Origin: Simmondsia chinensis
Lineage: Eukaryota; Streptophyta; Magnoliopsida; Caryophyllales; Simmondsiaceae
Length of the DNA: 64,000 bases
Direction of reading: 5' to 3'
Assembly: GCA_018398585.1 (NCBI GenBank)
Contig: JAGTTD010000012.1
Span: 16,997,036 to 17,061,035 of the forward strand
Position numbers and translations under genes: made by a program. The notes under the pieces were generated by a model. It had not been told where the DNA came from and searched no databases. It saw nothing but the letters and a program-made list of their open reading frames with translations. Below, one piece after another: positions 30,978 through 43,004 of the stretch (positions within the stretch are counted from its first letter, which is position 1; the number at the start of each line of letters is the position of its first letter).

Positions 30978-33900
30978 CAACTTAATTCAACCTTGTCTGA
31001 GCAAATTTTTGTTGTAGCATTTGCTCAAATCAACCCTTTTAGAACTAATCCTTGTTAAATCTTAGTTTAACTCAATCTTCATTGAGAAATTCCCGTTGTA
31101 ACATTTGTTTAAGTCTACCCTATTTGGACGGATTCCTACTACCATCTCATTTCAGTTCAATCCTGCTTGAACTATTCGTAACAATTTTAGTTTAATTCTA
31201 CCCTTGTTAAATTGATTTCGTTTTAATTTTGGTAAATTTTAGCTACAATCCCATGTTAAGTAAATCTCAACTTGGTCAGTCTTCATTTCCATCCTAAGAT
31301 CTACTTAGGTCACAATATCAATTCAACTAAATCTTGTTTCGATTCAGTTTTCCTTATAACTCATGTTGAATCAATCCTCATTCGACTAAATTATAGTTGA
31401 GTATATTCTTCTTACACGTCATTCCTATCCAATAAAATTCGAGTTAAATCTACTTTCACCCATTTGCTCATATAGCAATCGAAGTCACTCATCACATATG
31501 TCATCCTAGGTTTGAGTATGGTTTGCTCTAATCTCTTATATTCTTGATAATCGCATTCGAATCTCTCTCGTATTCTCATTGAAATTAAGGTTATTTCAAC
31601 TGTTATTTCATAACATAGCTCTAATAAATAGTCCATCCTATTGGTATACTTAGCTATTATATAAAGTTAAAAGTTACTCGCTTTTTATTCTAAGAGTCTC
31701 AATTAGACAGTTTTCTCTCAGTCAGTAGCGAGGAATTAAATTTCTCTGAACACTCCACTAAAAATGAATAAAGTAATAATTTCCTTCTATTAATCACTTA
31801 CAAATTAAAAGTTCATCGGGTGATACCTTCTATTGGAAACTACGACTTCTTTCTATATGTATCATCTCTGTTATCCATTTCTGTTAAGTGCTAAAAATCA
31901 CACACTAATTATGTGTGGAACTTGTTGTGAAAGTATTCTTATTCCCTGCCGCTCATAAATATCACACATATCTAAACTCCATTTGTTTTAGATCGACTGA
32001 TAGAACTATAACGTATCAACTTAAATTATTATAACCTCAATTAAATTAATATTTGTCCTATAGCTGACTTAACCAACCTTTGCGCCAACTCCATTTCAAA
32101 TCAAACCCTAAAGAGTTAATCTTTGTCATAATTCCATTCTAATAGGTTCTTGTTTGAGCCAACTCTCACTGCAATTCCATTCTAATCAAACTCTACCTAA
32201 ACAACCACTACCCTAAACAAATGAATTGAAAGTTACAATTTCCAGTGCATAAGGTCTAATTGGCCAACGGCAAAGTCATACCTCATTCTAAAGTAAACAA
32301 TTACGAAGTTACCTAGTCCAAGATGAATTAGCTTTAATTATCAAATTGATTCATATTAATTTGGTCAAGGTTAGGGGATCTCAGTTTACAAATATAATTA
32401 AAGTTACCGGCCATGCCTAAGGTATGACACCATCCTTGTAATACACTAAGAAAGCTTGTTCTCGTTTATTGATTACCATACTGAATGGATAACGAACCCC
32501 TCCATGGTGTACCTCTTGTACGAAGAAACCAATACACTTTCTAATTATGCCGCTTGTATATCGTAGCACTTGCACCTAACAATGGTAGTGCCGAATTATT
32601 GATGCCAAGAAGACCATACTGATGACATAAAAATGTTTTTTTTTTTTTTTTTCATCTTTCATAGTTTGACGAGCAATAGCATAAAATATTATAAGACTCA
32701 AACAACTTGTACTCCCTATAGGAACCATAACACAGATTTCGTAGCCTATCCCATACCATATAGGCATGCCCACCAGCATGCGACAAGCTATAACTAATTT
32801 CATTAATCTAGCCAGTAAGGGATGTAGGCAGGCCTTAAGATGATACTAGACTAAATTATACACTTTCAAATAAGTACAATAATCCTCAGGCGTGCAATCA
32901 TGTACTCTGCGTTATCTCGTAAATCATTGATAGTAATCGTTGCCCATTTGTAATATTCAGACACAATTTAATAGCAGCACTTCAACCCATTTCCCATTGT
33001 TAGTTTTCTCTGCTCAAAATAAAGTGGCAAGGTGTTCAACACCAGCCAAACGAAAAATAAGCATACGTTGATACCTTCAGCACAAGAAATGAGGTTCCCT
33101 TAAATGGAACCCCGAATAATGTGCTTGAGTGAGTCACAGGGCACTTGCTAATTGCGGAGTTAACTCATGCACTTTCTAAAGCTTCTGTTGGTTGATAAGC
33201 TTGACTAGAAGCGGGCTTTGATGAATAAAGGGAGAGACCAGCAGGTGCAGGAGAGTGCATATACTTCAAACTAGGATTATTAATAGTAGTGGAACTTGTA
33301 CTTGTCAATTTAACTCAACACTATTCAAATTAACTCTCGTTACAAGCTCGATTTAACTCAATCCTCGTTGAACCAATTTTCATTACAATTTTAACCAATA
33401 TTTGCTACAATGTCTACTCAACTGAATTCTAATGAGGTCAGTTCTCATCTCAATCCTAAACTACTCTGATCCTAGTATTCGAACAAATTGTGTTCTTTAA
33501 CTAGCACGAAAGCCTGTCTATACTTGTTGGCCACTGTATCAAATGACCAAGTTTGCTATAATCCTTCGCATAGGGAACCACACTTTACCAAATCCTTTCC
33601 CGTGAATTGTCAAGTTAGCAATTGAGTACAACGATTTAAGGAGCAAAGTCATCAAATTCACCTCTTAGGTTAAGGCTCTAGGGTGCACAACGAACACAAT
33701 CCTACACCAGAACACAAGTGTAAATCAAAAGGTACATATGAGCACCACATTCAAAAGCGATGAAAGCTCTTGTGACGAAATGGCAAAAGTATATGATCCA
33801 CTAGAGAAACTTTGCTTGAGCACGTAAGAGACCCCATAACTACCTTAGAACTCGCAAGGCATGTCTATTCTCTCTTTCCATCTACGACTAACCCAATTAT

Positions 33901-34261
33901 TCCATGAATTTCTCATGGGCATATGTTATACACCTACAAAAAAATCCCTACACGAACAATTCCTCCAATAGGAACTCAATGTGCTGCTTACCACATGCTA
34001 ACATGGCAATTGTACACCTACAAAGCACTAGCAAGGATTATCTAGTCAAGAAGATAAAATTCCACCACACTTGACTTACTTCATAAATGGCGTGATGTCA
34101 ACATCTCTCGAAACCAAATGCAGCGGTATGATGAGTACCTTTTGGGAGATACCATTCAGCCTCTCTAAATCAAGCAAAATCAAAAATCAAAAATACACCC
34201 AAGTCAGGAATTATTTCATAAATAAGGGGAGCTGGAAGACTTTGCTTTCATTCGTGATTCC
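30978..34261. other. non-coding LARD interior
   Basis: The 44-bp array remnant runs to about 31400. The rest is unique-looking AT-rich DNA with stops in all frames and no motif of gag, pol or a host gene. Scattered units at 33300-33470 (CAACTCAATCCTCGTTGAAC and similar) recall the 44-bp array. Confidence 0.55.
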
Positions 34262-34905
34262 CTATCAATGGCAGCACAAATCATTTTAAGGTTGGGGAAC
34301 TTCATCCCCATTCACAGCACGAGTTTCATTTCAATGGTGGTACAAATCATTTCAAGACGGGGGAACTTCGCCTCAGTCATTTCCATAGTGGCAGTGCAAA
34401 TCATTTTTAGAACTAGGAGACTTCGCCTCAATCGTTTCCTTATTCTGGTGACAAATTATTTTAAGACTAGGGGACTTCGCCTCAGTCATTTCCATAGTGG
34501 CGGTGCAAATCATTTTTAGAACTGGGGGACTTCTCCTCAATTGTTTCCTTATTCCGTGACAAATTATTTTAAGACTGGGGGACTTCGCCTCAGTCATTTC
34601 TATAGTGGTGGTGCAAATCATTTTTAGAACTGGGGGGCTTCGCCTCAATGGTTTCCTTATTCTAGTAACAAATTATTTTAAGACTGGGAGACTTCGCCTC
34701 AGTCATTTCCATAGTGGCAATGCAAATCATTTTTAGATCTGGGGGACTTCGCCTCAAGCGTTTCCTTATTCTGGTGATAAATTATTTTAGGACTGGGGGA
34801 TTTCGCCTCAATCATTTCCTTATTCTGGTGATAAATTATTCTAGGACTGGGGAACTTCACCTCAGTCATTTCCTTATTTGAGGGGCAAATCATTTTTGGG
34901 ACTGC
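34262..34905 (+). repeat. ~57-bp tandem array with alternating units
   Basis: About eleven units with the core GGGGACTTCGCCTCA, GTCATTTCC and CAAATCATTTTTAGAACTGG. Two unit types alternate (one with CATAGTGGC, one with CTTATTCTGGTG), giving a higher-order period near 115. Open stretches on the minus strand here are translations of the repeat. Confidence 0.85.
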
Positions 34906-37059
34906 CGATTTACAACTTCGACTTCTTTATCTCGATAGCAGAAATCACTTTTGATGACTATGGGAATTTACCTCCGAAGCACAAGCTAGATATTACCTCC
35001 ATCACAAAGGCTAAACCACTCCAAAATCAAGACTCTTTACAATTAGCAACGGTTCAAAATATATTATTTTCATGCGACGTAAAGCAGGTAAAAACAATTC
35101 CAAGTCGAGAACCACCCATCAATAAGAGGCAATCCCTTTCAAAACCAAGGAATTTCGTCCTCAATTGCGCAACTTCATGGCATATCCAAAGGGCTTCATT
35201 ACCTGTCAAAAAGCAAATTATAATCGTCAAACTTGGTTGCTTATTGCAACTTGACAAAATATTTCTAGTAAGAGAGTCCGAAACTGTATTTGAGTAACTC
35301 ATAATCCAATCAATCTTCCGCTAAGTTATTTAGTACCACAACTGGTCAACAACTTGGCAAGAGCATACCAGGTATTATCTGCTTAGCCTTATAATCTCAT
35401 ACCTATAGTGGGGGCATATAGTCGGTAATTCCAAACCATGGAAGCAATTTCTTGACAAACATGCTCACTTAATAGTAAAAATCGCTTCACAGAATAACAA
35501 TCTAAATAGGAGAAAAAATAGTCCGATACCCGCAATAATCTATTTCAAGGTTGTCTTGTACTTTCTTTCTAATGATCTCAAAACTCCTCTCACAGCCTAT
35601 TTGGTCCAGCAATAATCATTGACAAATGATCTCAAAACTCCTCTCACATCCTATTCAGTCGAGCAATAATCACTGTCAACAAGGTAACACACAGTAAAGG
35701 ATCACCGAGTCTTCGAAATAGTCTGCGACCCTAAGCCTAGAGTAACAAGGTTGATATGTACAAAACAATGTGTAGGCCATATCAATGGTAGACTCGAAGG
35801 TCTTTTATTATTAACATCCTATAAACTCACTATACAAAGTGTTTTTATATTCAACGCAAACATAAGCGACATACTACAAGCTCTCAAAAACTCGTCATTA
35901 GTAAGTCACACATTGCATATAAATGCTTGTCACCCTAACATCAGTAAGAGTTCATGTGTTTTGCTTATAACCCCTCAACATGAGCCATGCCAAGCTCATC
36001 AATTCATAAAAAACTTCTAGGACAAGCGAACATTGGCCATGGACATCCTTTGAGGATGGTATAACTTAACAGGTAATGGCCTTAACAGTGTGTTATTTCT
36101 AGCAACATTGTATTTATTTTAATACTTATTGCCTGCATATCCGGTGTTATACTGACCTGTTGGGCTTAATTTGCTAGCTTGAGTGTGCCTGATTTTATCC
36201 AGGTATTCTGTACGTGGCGCCTGACAGTCATCCACATACATCCTCACCACCATGGTCCGCCCTGGTGCTAACACTCGCAACGGGTGCAATACTTATCACC
36301 ATGGTCCACCCTGATGCAAACACCCGCAACTGCAATACTCACCACTTATATACCAAATGAGTATAGTAAATCATCCACCTAGAACTCCAACCAAATATCG
36401 AAAGGCATCATACTCACCACTTCACGGATATTACAAACTAAATACGCATATAACTAAGGGCTAGTCATGATAGCAATATCTTCATATGCTTATCACATAA
36501 AACTTATAACACAGCAAGTGCTTGTGAGATTAAATGAACAAAATACTACAAATATTCTATGATTTAAAAGTCCCTTGAAACTCATATTCATTTAAATATT
36601 TTGAAAACTACCCATTCGGACAAGCAAAAAGGTAAAATATTCCTTTAAATTCCCCAACAGGCTAAATGCCCTGATAGGGCAAACAGTATGTTAAACACTC
36701 TATTAAAATCAACAATTTGGCTGAAAGCCTTGCAAAGGCTCATGATGAGCTCTTAGCCTAGTTACGAGCCGAAACGACTTAAACATTCTGTTAACTATCA
36801 AAAAACCTTGATAAACAGGTCCTAAGCCCTGTTAATACGCATGAATAGCAATTACAAAAACCTAAAACATTATATTCATCAGCACACATTTTTTAAGGTT
36901 ATGCGTCCTACACACGAGTGGCAATTACGAAGAGCCAGGGCATAATATTTGAAATCCCTATCATAAGGGCAAACATTGTATGCTAGCAAGTCATGCTAAG
37001 AATTGACATGTGATCCATTCCATGCCCAAACTTGGAGTGACCGAAGTTCGCCCATGGAG
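34906..37059. other. non-coding LARD interior with short duplications
   Basis: Two direct duplications of about 55-60 bases are visible: 35570-35690 (AATGATCTCAAAACTCCTCT repeated) and 36255-36345 (CACCATGGTCC..CCTG repeated). No gene is supported. The segment leads to the purine tract before the 3' LTR. Confidence 0.55.
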
Positions 37060-37087
37060 TTTTGGGGGGGGGGGGGGAGGAGCTATA
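37060..37087 (+). other. polypurine tract of the LARD-like element
   Basis: A run of G followed by AGGAGCTATA lies directly before the LTR TG at 37088. Its place fits the plus-strand primer site. The long G-run is also a spot where assembly length may be wrong. Confidence 0.65.
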
Positions 37088-37956
37088 TGTTTATAATGCT
37101 AGCCCGGTATTTTAAAATATTACCTTGGTATTCTATGTGTTTATAATACTAGCCCGGTATTTACTAGCCCAGACATGGCTGGGACTTAGATACTACTTCC
37201 TGGTAATGGGGCTTAGATATTACTGCTTGGTAATAAGGCTTAGATATTACTGCCTAGTAATGGGGCTTATATATTACTGCCTGCTAATGGGACTTAGCTA
37301 TTACCGCCCCGTAATGGGATTTAGCTATTACCCAGACACTTGCAAGCACATAGACTAGGCATACACCAGCATTGACCAGCATTGACCGCCATTGACCAGT
37401 GTTGACCGCCCTTTGACCAATTAACTAGCGTTGACCGCCGTTTAACTAGTTGACCAGTGTTGATCGCCGTTTGACTAGTTGACCAGCGTTGACCCCCCCT
37501 AGCCAACTCCATAAATGGGGGCCTCTCCCATACTTTGAAGGGACCTTTTCCCACACACTTCCTAGGCGGCACTTTTTCACTCTCTCGCTACCACCGTCTC
37601 TTCTTTTGAAGGCAAGGCAAGGCAAGGCTCGGCTCGTCCAAGGTGGGCCTCTCCACGCCTCAACCTCCCATCGTCCTTTACGGTCATCTCTCTGGAGCAA
37701 TAGCTACTCTAACCTTCTACTTTTCTCAGGCTAAGTCTTTTATATTTTTAATATGTATTACCTGCTTTTATTATTATTTTATTAGATAAATACTGACTTG
37801 AGCGTCGCGGGCCCCTCTAACCATTTGTTTGAATCTTGTAGGAAACACCAGACGGGCATGCAGCTAAAGCTTGAGTCGAGCTCCTCCTTACGATCCCCGC
37901 CTCATACCGGGCTCTCATACACCGAATAAGCTTACTTGCCAAATTCGTCGAAAACA
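37088..37956 (+). repeat. 3' LTR of the LARD-like element
   Basis: Same family as 8597-9638, beginning TGTTTATAATGCTAGCCC and ending ACA at 37956. It lacks the 5S-SINE, and thus supplies the empty site. It has an expanded TTGACCAGCGTTGACC-type block (37365-37500) and a decayed TATA box. The next bases GAAGC differ from the GAAAT before the other LTR at two places. Confidence 0.75.
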
Positions 37957-38142
37957 GAAGCCTATGAAGTTGATGAGTGAACTAGTTGACTCAGAAGGTT
38001 CTTAAAAGATGAAAGCATGTGAGCAAAAGAAAGGGACAATGAAAGGTCGGTATTGATAAAAGTTTATAGTCAAAGAGTTGACAGATCTCGAGGGAATAGT
38101 AATGCAATGCATGGCTAATTAGGTTTAGAAAAAGTGGGAGAT
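37957..38142 (+). mobile_element. copia-type 3' internal remnant with polypurine tract
   Basis: About 185 bases ending AAAAAGTGGGAGAT directly before TGTTGGAATTGG, the usual junction between the internal region and the 3' LTR of plant copia elements. Only the last bit of the internal region is left, and no protein motif can be called. Confidence 0.6.
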
Positions 38143-39640
38143 TGTTGGAATTGGTATCCTGAAAAACCCAATTTGTTAGTTATAAATATTAAATGAATGA
38201 AATTATTTTTTTTTTTTTAATTGTTTGATTATGTTTTATGAGTCTAATGTACGTGTGATTGTTTTCTAAAACGTTCCTTGAGATGAACACAGTCCAAGAT
38301 GACAAGTCAGGTTCGGTTTAAGTGGTCAATAAAATTGAGCCACAGATAGACTTAAATTAAATTAGTGATATGTTATTGAAGTATGTTAGTAGTCAGTGAT
38401 AAGTTTGGAAAACTTATCTGATAAGGCTATAATATGATACTTTAAATGACTTATTTTGGTCATATGGATAGAGATCTAAAAGTGTTATATTGGTGTTGTC
38501 AGTAAGATTTGAACACTGACCTAGACCATCTGAATTAGTTGTTTCTTTACTGCTATCAAAAATAATTAATTCTGTGAAGATGACAACTCTAGATCCCGAA
38601 AATAGTCTAAATGCATGAACAGACTGTTCATTGCTTTGATCGGCTAAAAGGATTAGTCACAACATGTTGACTTAAATCTTACCAAAGAGGGCACCAACAC
38701 ACCGTCACCGGATCCCATTAGAGCTCCGAAGTTAAGCGTGCTTGGGTGAGAGTAGTACAAGGATGGGTGACCTCCTGGGAAGTCCTCACCCTTAAGTTGA
38801 GGGCACTGGAAAACAGCCTCTCTTCAGGTTAACACCCTGAAGGGAGAAGGCTGCGTACATCCCCCCCCCCCCAAGACCCTGCGTAGGCGGGAGCCCTTGA
38901 GGCACTGGGTATGTTCCTTTTATGTTGACTTAAATCTTATGTGCGTTGGGTAACTTCATAAAGTGTAGCGAGGACATGTATTTTACATGAAATCTATAAT
39001 CTCTTATAAGATAAATATGTCCCCTTTGTTGATTTGCAAGCATAAGAACATATTCGATAATCTTTGGCCAAAGTATTTCAAATGTTTGACATTTGAAATT
39101 AGTACATAAATTATTTTATGCATTATTGAATTATTCGAGAAGGGCAAGTTAGTAACTATGGTCAAAGATGTGAGAAAATTAGTGATAGCAGTTAAAACTA
39201 CTTTTCCTCATGGATATCTAATAGATGGGTTGATTGTCACAATAAAAGTAATTTGGAAATTATTAAATAAAAATATTTAATTCTAGAGTGCAGTAATATT
39301 TATTTAGTGGAATTAAGTATTACTAAATGGCAATCAATGTTATCAAGTGTTGATAATTATATTTGACACATTTGGAGCAAGAATTAAGTTGTCCCTGAGG
39401 TCTCTCTGCAAGCTTTTAGAAGTACAGTGGTTGAAAATATCCGAAATGAATTTATGAGATAAATTATTTGTTCGTGAGATGAATAAATTAATTTTGTTAA
39501 ACATAATTCATGAGATGAATTATTTATTCATAAGATAAATAAATTAGTTTTACCAAATAATATTCATGAGGAATTTTATACATGCGAGAATTTAAAATTA
39601 GAAAAGGAAATGAAACGATTTAAATAAAAAAGGTTAAAGA
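38143..39640 (+). repeat. copia-type LTR with inserted 5S-SINE
   Basis: It begins TGTTGGAATTGG and matches 56370-57600 by eye over its length (GATTATGTTTTA, AATAATTAATTCTGT, GATATCTAATAGA, TGAATTATTTGTTC). Compared with that copy it has an extra segment, the 5S-SINE at 38682-38921 with its target duplication. The right boundary is uncertain, since similarity fades near 39620. Confidence 0.65.
38682..38921 (+). mobile_element. 5S-rRNA-headed SINE, copy 2 (exact 18-bp target duplication)
   Basis: The copy is flanked by ATGTTGACTTAAATCTTA at 38664-38681 and 38922-38939. The 5S-like head spans about 38695-38790, with the A-box region at 38729-38745 and the C-box region at 38761-38785; the match to the plant 5S rRNA consensus is nearly complete. 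The tail (38791-38921) ends GGCACTGGGTATGTTCC then T-rich bases. The last part of 5S rRNA is replaced, so it is not a 5S gene copy. This is the clearest copy for defining the element's ends. Confidence 0.9.
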
Positions 39641-40439
39641 AAACAAGGTCGCATCACGTGGCCCAGCATAGAATTAACCCAGCATGTGCAATGCAAGTGC
39701 CGGGGTCTGTTAAATCTACGGCAATAGCCTCCATTAAATACAAGAGTGACATGTGTTGTGACTGGTGGCAATTCCTGTTGTTTACTCCCTAAGAGCTGGA
39801 ACGATGCCATTTTGGGCAAAGTACCATATGTTAAAAAAGTGAGGTCCACCTCAAGGCAAGTCTTGCCTTTAGGTGCGAAAATAACAATTTCTGGAGCCCA
39901 GCATTCTGAAGAGATGATCACCCTAACAAAGGTATCAACCACTGAAGGACTCAAGATGGTTGAAGGGTAAAATGAGCTCGAGTTCAAGGGGTTGCTAAGA
40001 AGGCTGCAACGCTGGTGGTTTGCAGGCTCGAAATGGTTACTTAAAGCAAAATCTCATATTCTTGGGCACTAAACTTAATCCAAGAGGACGTGGGGCTTCT
40101 AAAAGGGACTTTCGCTAAGATTACGGACATGGGCACCAAGGAGTTCTCTCCAATACTGGATTAAGGACACGTTCATTGATATTTTGCGTAAGATGAAGCT
40201 TAGTGGCCTGACGTGGGAAAAGTTGCCACAGAATAAGGAGTAGTATTTAGTTTCTATTTATTCTAAATAAAGGACTCTGCGTCAATTCAAACAAAAACAA
40301 CACAAAAATTCATCAAGTTTTCTTTACAGCACGCTTGTGCTCTTTTCTTGCTGTACTTGCTTAACATAGAATTTGTTGTACTAGCTCAGCTTAACATACA
40401 ATTTGTTGTACTTACTTTATTAGTAATACAGTTTCTCGA
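39641..40439. other. unassigned sequence, possibly LTR-derived
   Basis: No gene supported. AATAAAGG at about 40266 and the plain TTTCTTTACAGCACGC segment could belong to the end of the preceding LTR, but no second copy in the window confirms this. Confidence 0.4.
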
Positions 40440-41640
40440 GCTTCAAATCCACCAAAAAGTCAAGCTAACGATTATAACTTAAACGCTTTTTGGGTGGCAA
40501 CCCAAGTTTTCCGTTCTTGACTTCCTTCCTTTATTAGTAACACGTTTAAGGGTAACCTCATGATAACATTCACCATCTAAAAGCTATCCTCAACCTTAGG
40601 AAGTATCTCTCACTTACTGCTTTGTTCCTTATGTATTTTTTTTTAACATTGAGGGTAATGTTAACTTTAAATTTGGGGGTGAGAGAGATATTTTGGTACA
40701 TTTTTTACAATTTTGAACAAATTTTTTCAAAAAGTTTTCTAGTCTGGTCCTATTTTATCTTTTAGAGTTGGCTTTAGTGCTTTCCAAAGTTCAGAGCCTT
40801 TGTATGGGGATGTAGATAGTGTCAGCTAACAAAAAGGTTTTCTATTTTCTATAGTTTAGATCATTACTCTTGTTAGATTTTATTTTGAACCAATTTAAAA
40901 TCATAAAAAAAAAAAAAAAACCGGATCTTATCATCATGCTTTTTAGCCAATTTTTCTACTCTTTTTAGCTCGTTTACTTTAATTAGACTTGAATAACTTG
41001 AGAATCAATTGTTTTTGTGTTCTAACTACAAAACATGATCTATTCTAAAGGCACTATCTTGATAAAACCGTGGTGTTTGGGTTCACTAGTTAACATGTTT
41101 GTTTTACCTTTCTTCTGATTAAAAGATGCTCAAATTTGAATGGATTGCGTTAATATTATCGTTCGCATAATAGACTTTGAAGAGTTATGCCTAAGTTTAA
41201 GTAAAAGCAAAATATGAGGGCGTCTCAGTGGTGGTGTCTCTTACCCATGCTGTCATCGCCTAGAGATCAGGAGTTCTATTCTCGCTTTAGATATACTCAC
41301 TATAAATTACAACAAATTTTGTGCTTAAGCCTATCATGAGGACATCTCAGTTAGTGGCGTCTCTTAGCCATGCGGTCATCGCCCAGGGGTCAGGAGTTCA
41401 ATTCTCACTGAAGATATACTCATGCGGTCATCTTGAAGACATCTTAGTTGGTGGCATCTCTTATCCATGCGGTCATCGCCTAGGGCTCAGGAGTTCAATT
41501 ATGGCTGAAGATACACTCATGGGTCGGGGTTGGATGAGGCAAACCAATTCCTCATTGCAAAAAGATATGAAAAAAAAGTGGAAGTGAATATTTTGTGAAT
41601 AATTTTTAATCTTGGGCACACCTGAAAAGTCTTGTTGTGA
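40440..41640 (+). mobile_element. Athila-type 3' region remnant
   Basis: Plus-strand counterpart of the reverse complement of 1-1130: GTCAAGCTAACGATTATAAC, GGGTGGCAACCCAAG, then TTTGTATGGGGATGTA, AGCTAACAAAAAGG and a CAAATTTGAATGGATTGCG stretch, then three tRNA-like modules. No integrase or LTR is attached, so it is a fragment. It gives independent support for the non-coding islands in the element at 1-8374. Confidence 0.78.
41220..41535 (+). repeat. three tandem tRNA-like modules
   Basis: Units start near 41220, 41340 and 41436. Each has CAGTGGTGGTGTCTCTTACC, ATGCGGTCATCGCC and CAGGAGTTCAATTCTC, then a GAAGATATACTCATG tail. It is the same module as 1-283 on the other strand. Confidence 0.75.
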
Positions 41641-42149
41641 GTGGCATAATTTGTGTCATCTATTCGGTTTGAATGTCTTGAGATTAGAAAAAACAGATAA
41701 ACTTAGTTTTCTTAGCCAGCTTTTGAATTCATTAACCTAGGTGATTGACGGATTTTTTCCTTAGATTGTTTTTCCTTTATAACCTTAAATTTTGAGCCTT
41801 TGTGATTCTTTTTTTAATAGAAGTAGTCCTGCTTTGAATTGTGATAAATTTTTAAAAAGCATGAGGCTCTGCGCTTTAATGTTTAGAATTCGCAGCCCAG
41901 TAAAGCGCGGCCTAGCAGCAGAACCCCCACCCCTCCTTGGCCCAACAACCACCTCCTTCCTTAGCCCAACACCCTCAGTCCGTCCAAGCCCAACAACGCC
42001 CACAACAGAACCCTCCTCATCACCTAGCCCAATGTGTGGCCCATTAGGAGTGGGCTCAGTCCGTGGCCCATTACCCATAACACCATCCTCCCTTCACCCA
42101 CCTTGCGTTGTCTTTGCCGCCGCCAGGATGTTTTCCCCGTCACCACCTC
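41641..42149. other. no supported gene
   Basis: AT-rich sequence to about 41870, then C-rich sequence. The plus-strand open frame across 41792-42358 has no recognisable domain and lies opposite the LINE ORF1 fragment. Confidence 0.4.
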
Positions 42150-42583
42150 CGGTTGCTCGGGGGGATAGTAACAGTATTTGGGGTGCGACACGAATGGCCA
42201 AGAACACGACATTTACGACACACTTTTGGCATACCTTCCAATTTAACAATCACCGGTATAATTCGACAATTATAATCAACCGAAAGTCTCTTTGGAGGGT
42301 CGGTCCAAGCGTTAAGTTGAACTCAAACACGAGCGTAGCTAACCATAGTGCCATCTAATGTCGGTTGGTCCATGAAAAGAGGGTGTCTTATGCCACTAGC
42401 TATTGAACTCAAGGATGGCTCCAACCATAAGGAGGCCAGGTGGCTATGTAATTGGATCCAAATAGAGATCCAGGGAAGGTCATGCGACGGAGCAAAGTCA
42501 GGCTTCCAACGCTCAGGGGAAAAATAGTGCCCGTTAAGGGTCCAAGGTTCATCTTGTAAAATCTGATCTGACTTAGCCGCCAA
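42150..42583 (-). pseudogene. L1-type LINE ORF1 fragment (DUF4283-like)
   Basis: The minus-strand frame 42583-42323 encodes ILQDEPWTLNGHYFSPERWK, then IWIQLHSHLASLW and VSYARV, the pattern of the DUF4283 domain found in plant L1 ORF1 and related proteins. Downstream, in shifted frames, a cysteine-containing stretch (about 42200) may be the zinc knuckle. The remaining ORF1 and all of ORF2 are absent. A truncated nucleic-acid-binding protein of a LINE. Confidence 0.65.
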
Positions 42584-43004
42584 CTCGAATCGGAAGTAGT
42601 AAACCTCTTTAAACTTGTATGCTTCTATATTTTGTACGGATTATACAAGTTATATATATAAAATACTACTGTCTTTGAGTATGATTGTTTGATTGATTGA
42701 GTGGTTCGATCTTGGATGGAATATGAATCATACCGCATATCAAATATGCATGATTTATTATTACATACCTCAGTCAGTTAAATATTCGTGCTGATAATGT
42801 GTTATAAAATAAACATAAAATATAAAAGATAAGAAATAAAAATTTTCCCTTTACTGCTTTTCTGTATTACACCAATTACATATACTAGAGTATATATAAC
42901 CAAATAAATTGTAAAGAAAACGGTAAATTACGAAAAATCAAGACTTTTGGGTCTCCTCTCACTGTTCGGGGTGGGAGTCAACCATATGACTGATAAAAAA
43001 TTGG
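42584..43004. other. no supported gene
   Basis: AT-rich sequence. AAAAATTGG near its right end (42996-43004) is the left target-duplication candidate of the next element. Confidence 0.4.

Larger units (their letters stand above)
8597..37956 (+). mobile_element. large LARD-like LTR retrotransposon hosting nested insertions
   Basis: LTRs of the same family lie at 8597-9638 and 37088-37956, both beginning TGTTTATAATGC and ending AAAACA. A PBS-like site follows the first and a purine tract precedes the second, as expected for one element. The interior, once the MULE (10862-27773) and LINE (about 29545-30977) are set aside, is about 10 kb of tandem repeats and non-coding DNA with no gag, protease, RT or integrase. 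The bases flanking the two ends (GAAAT and GAAGC) match only partly, so one element is likely but not proven. Confidence 0.62.

Noticed and set aside
34373..34893. Minus-strand repetitive open frames as a repeat-containing protein
   Set aside because: They are translations of the 57-bp tandem array; no start context or domain.
38682..38921. Cassandra-type TRIM element
   Set aside because: Cassandra carries 5S within LTRs with TG...CA ends, PBS and PPT and 5-bp duplications. Here there is no LTR pair, and the duplication is 18 bp.
41792..42358. Plus-strand 188-codon open frame as a host gene
   Set aside because: It has no domain, begins in AT-rich non-coding sequence and is antisense to a recognisable DUF4283-like LINE fragment.
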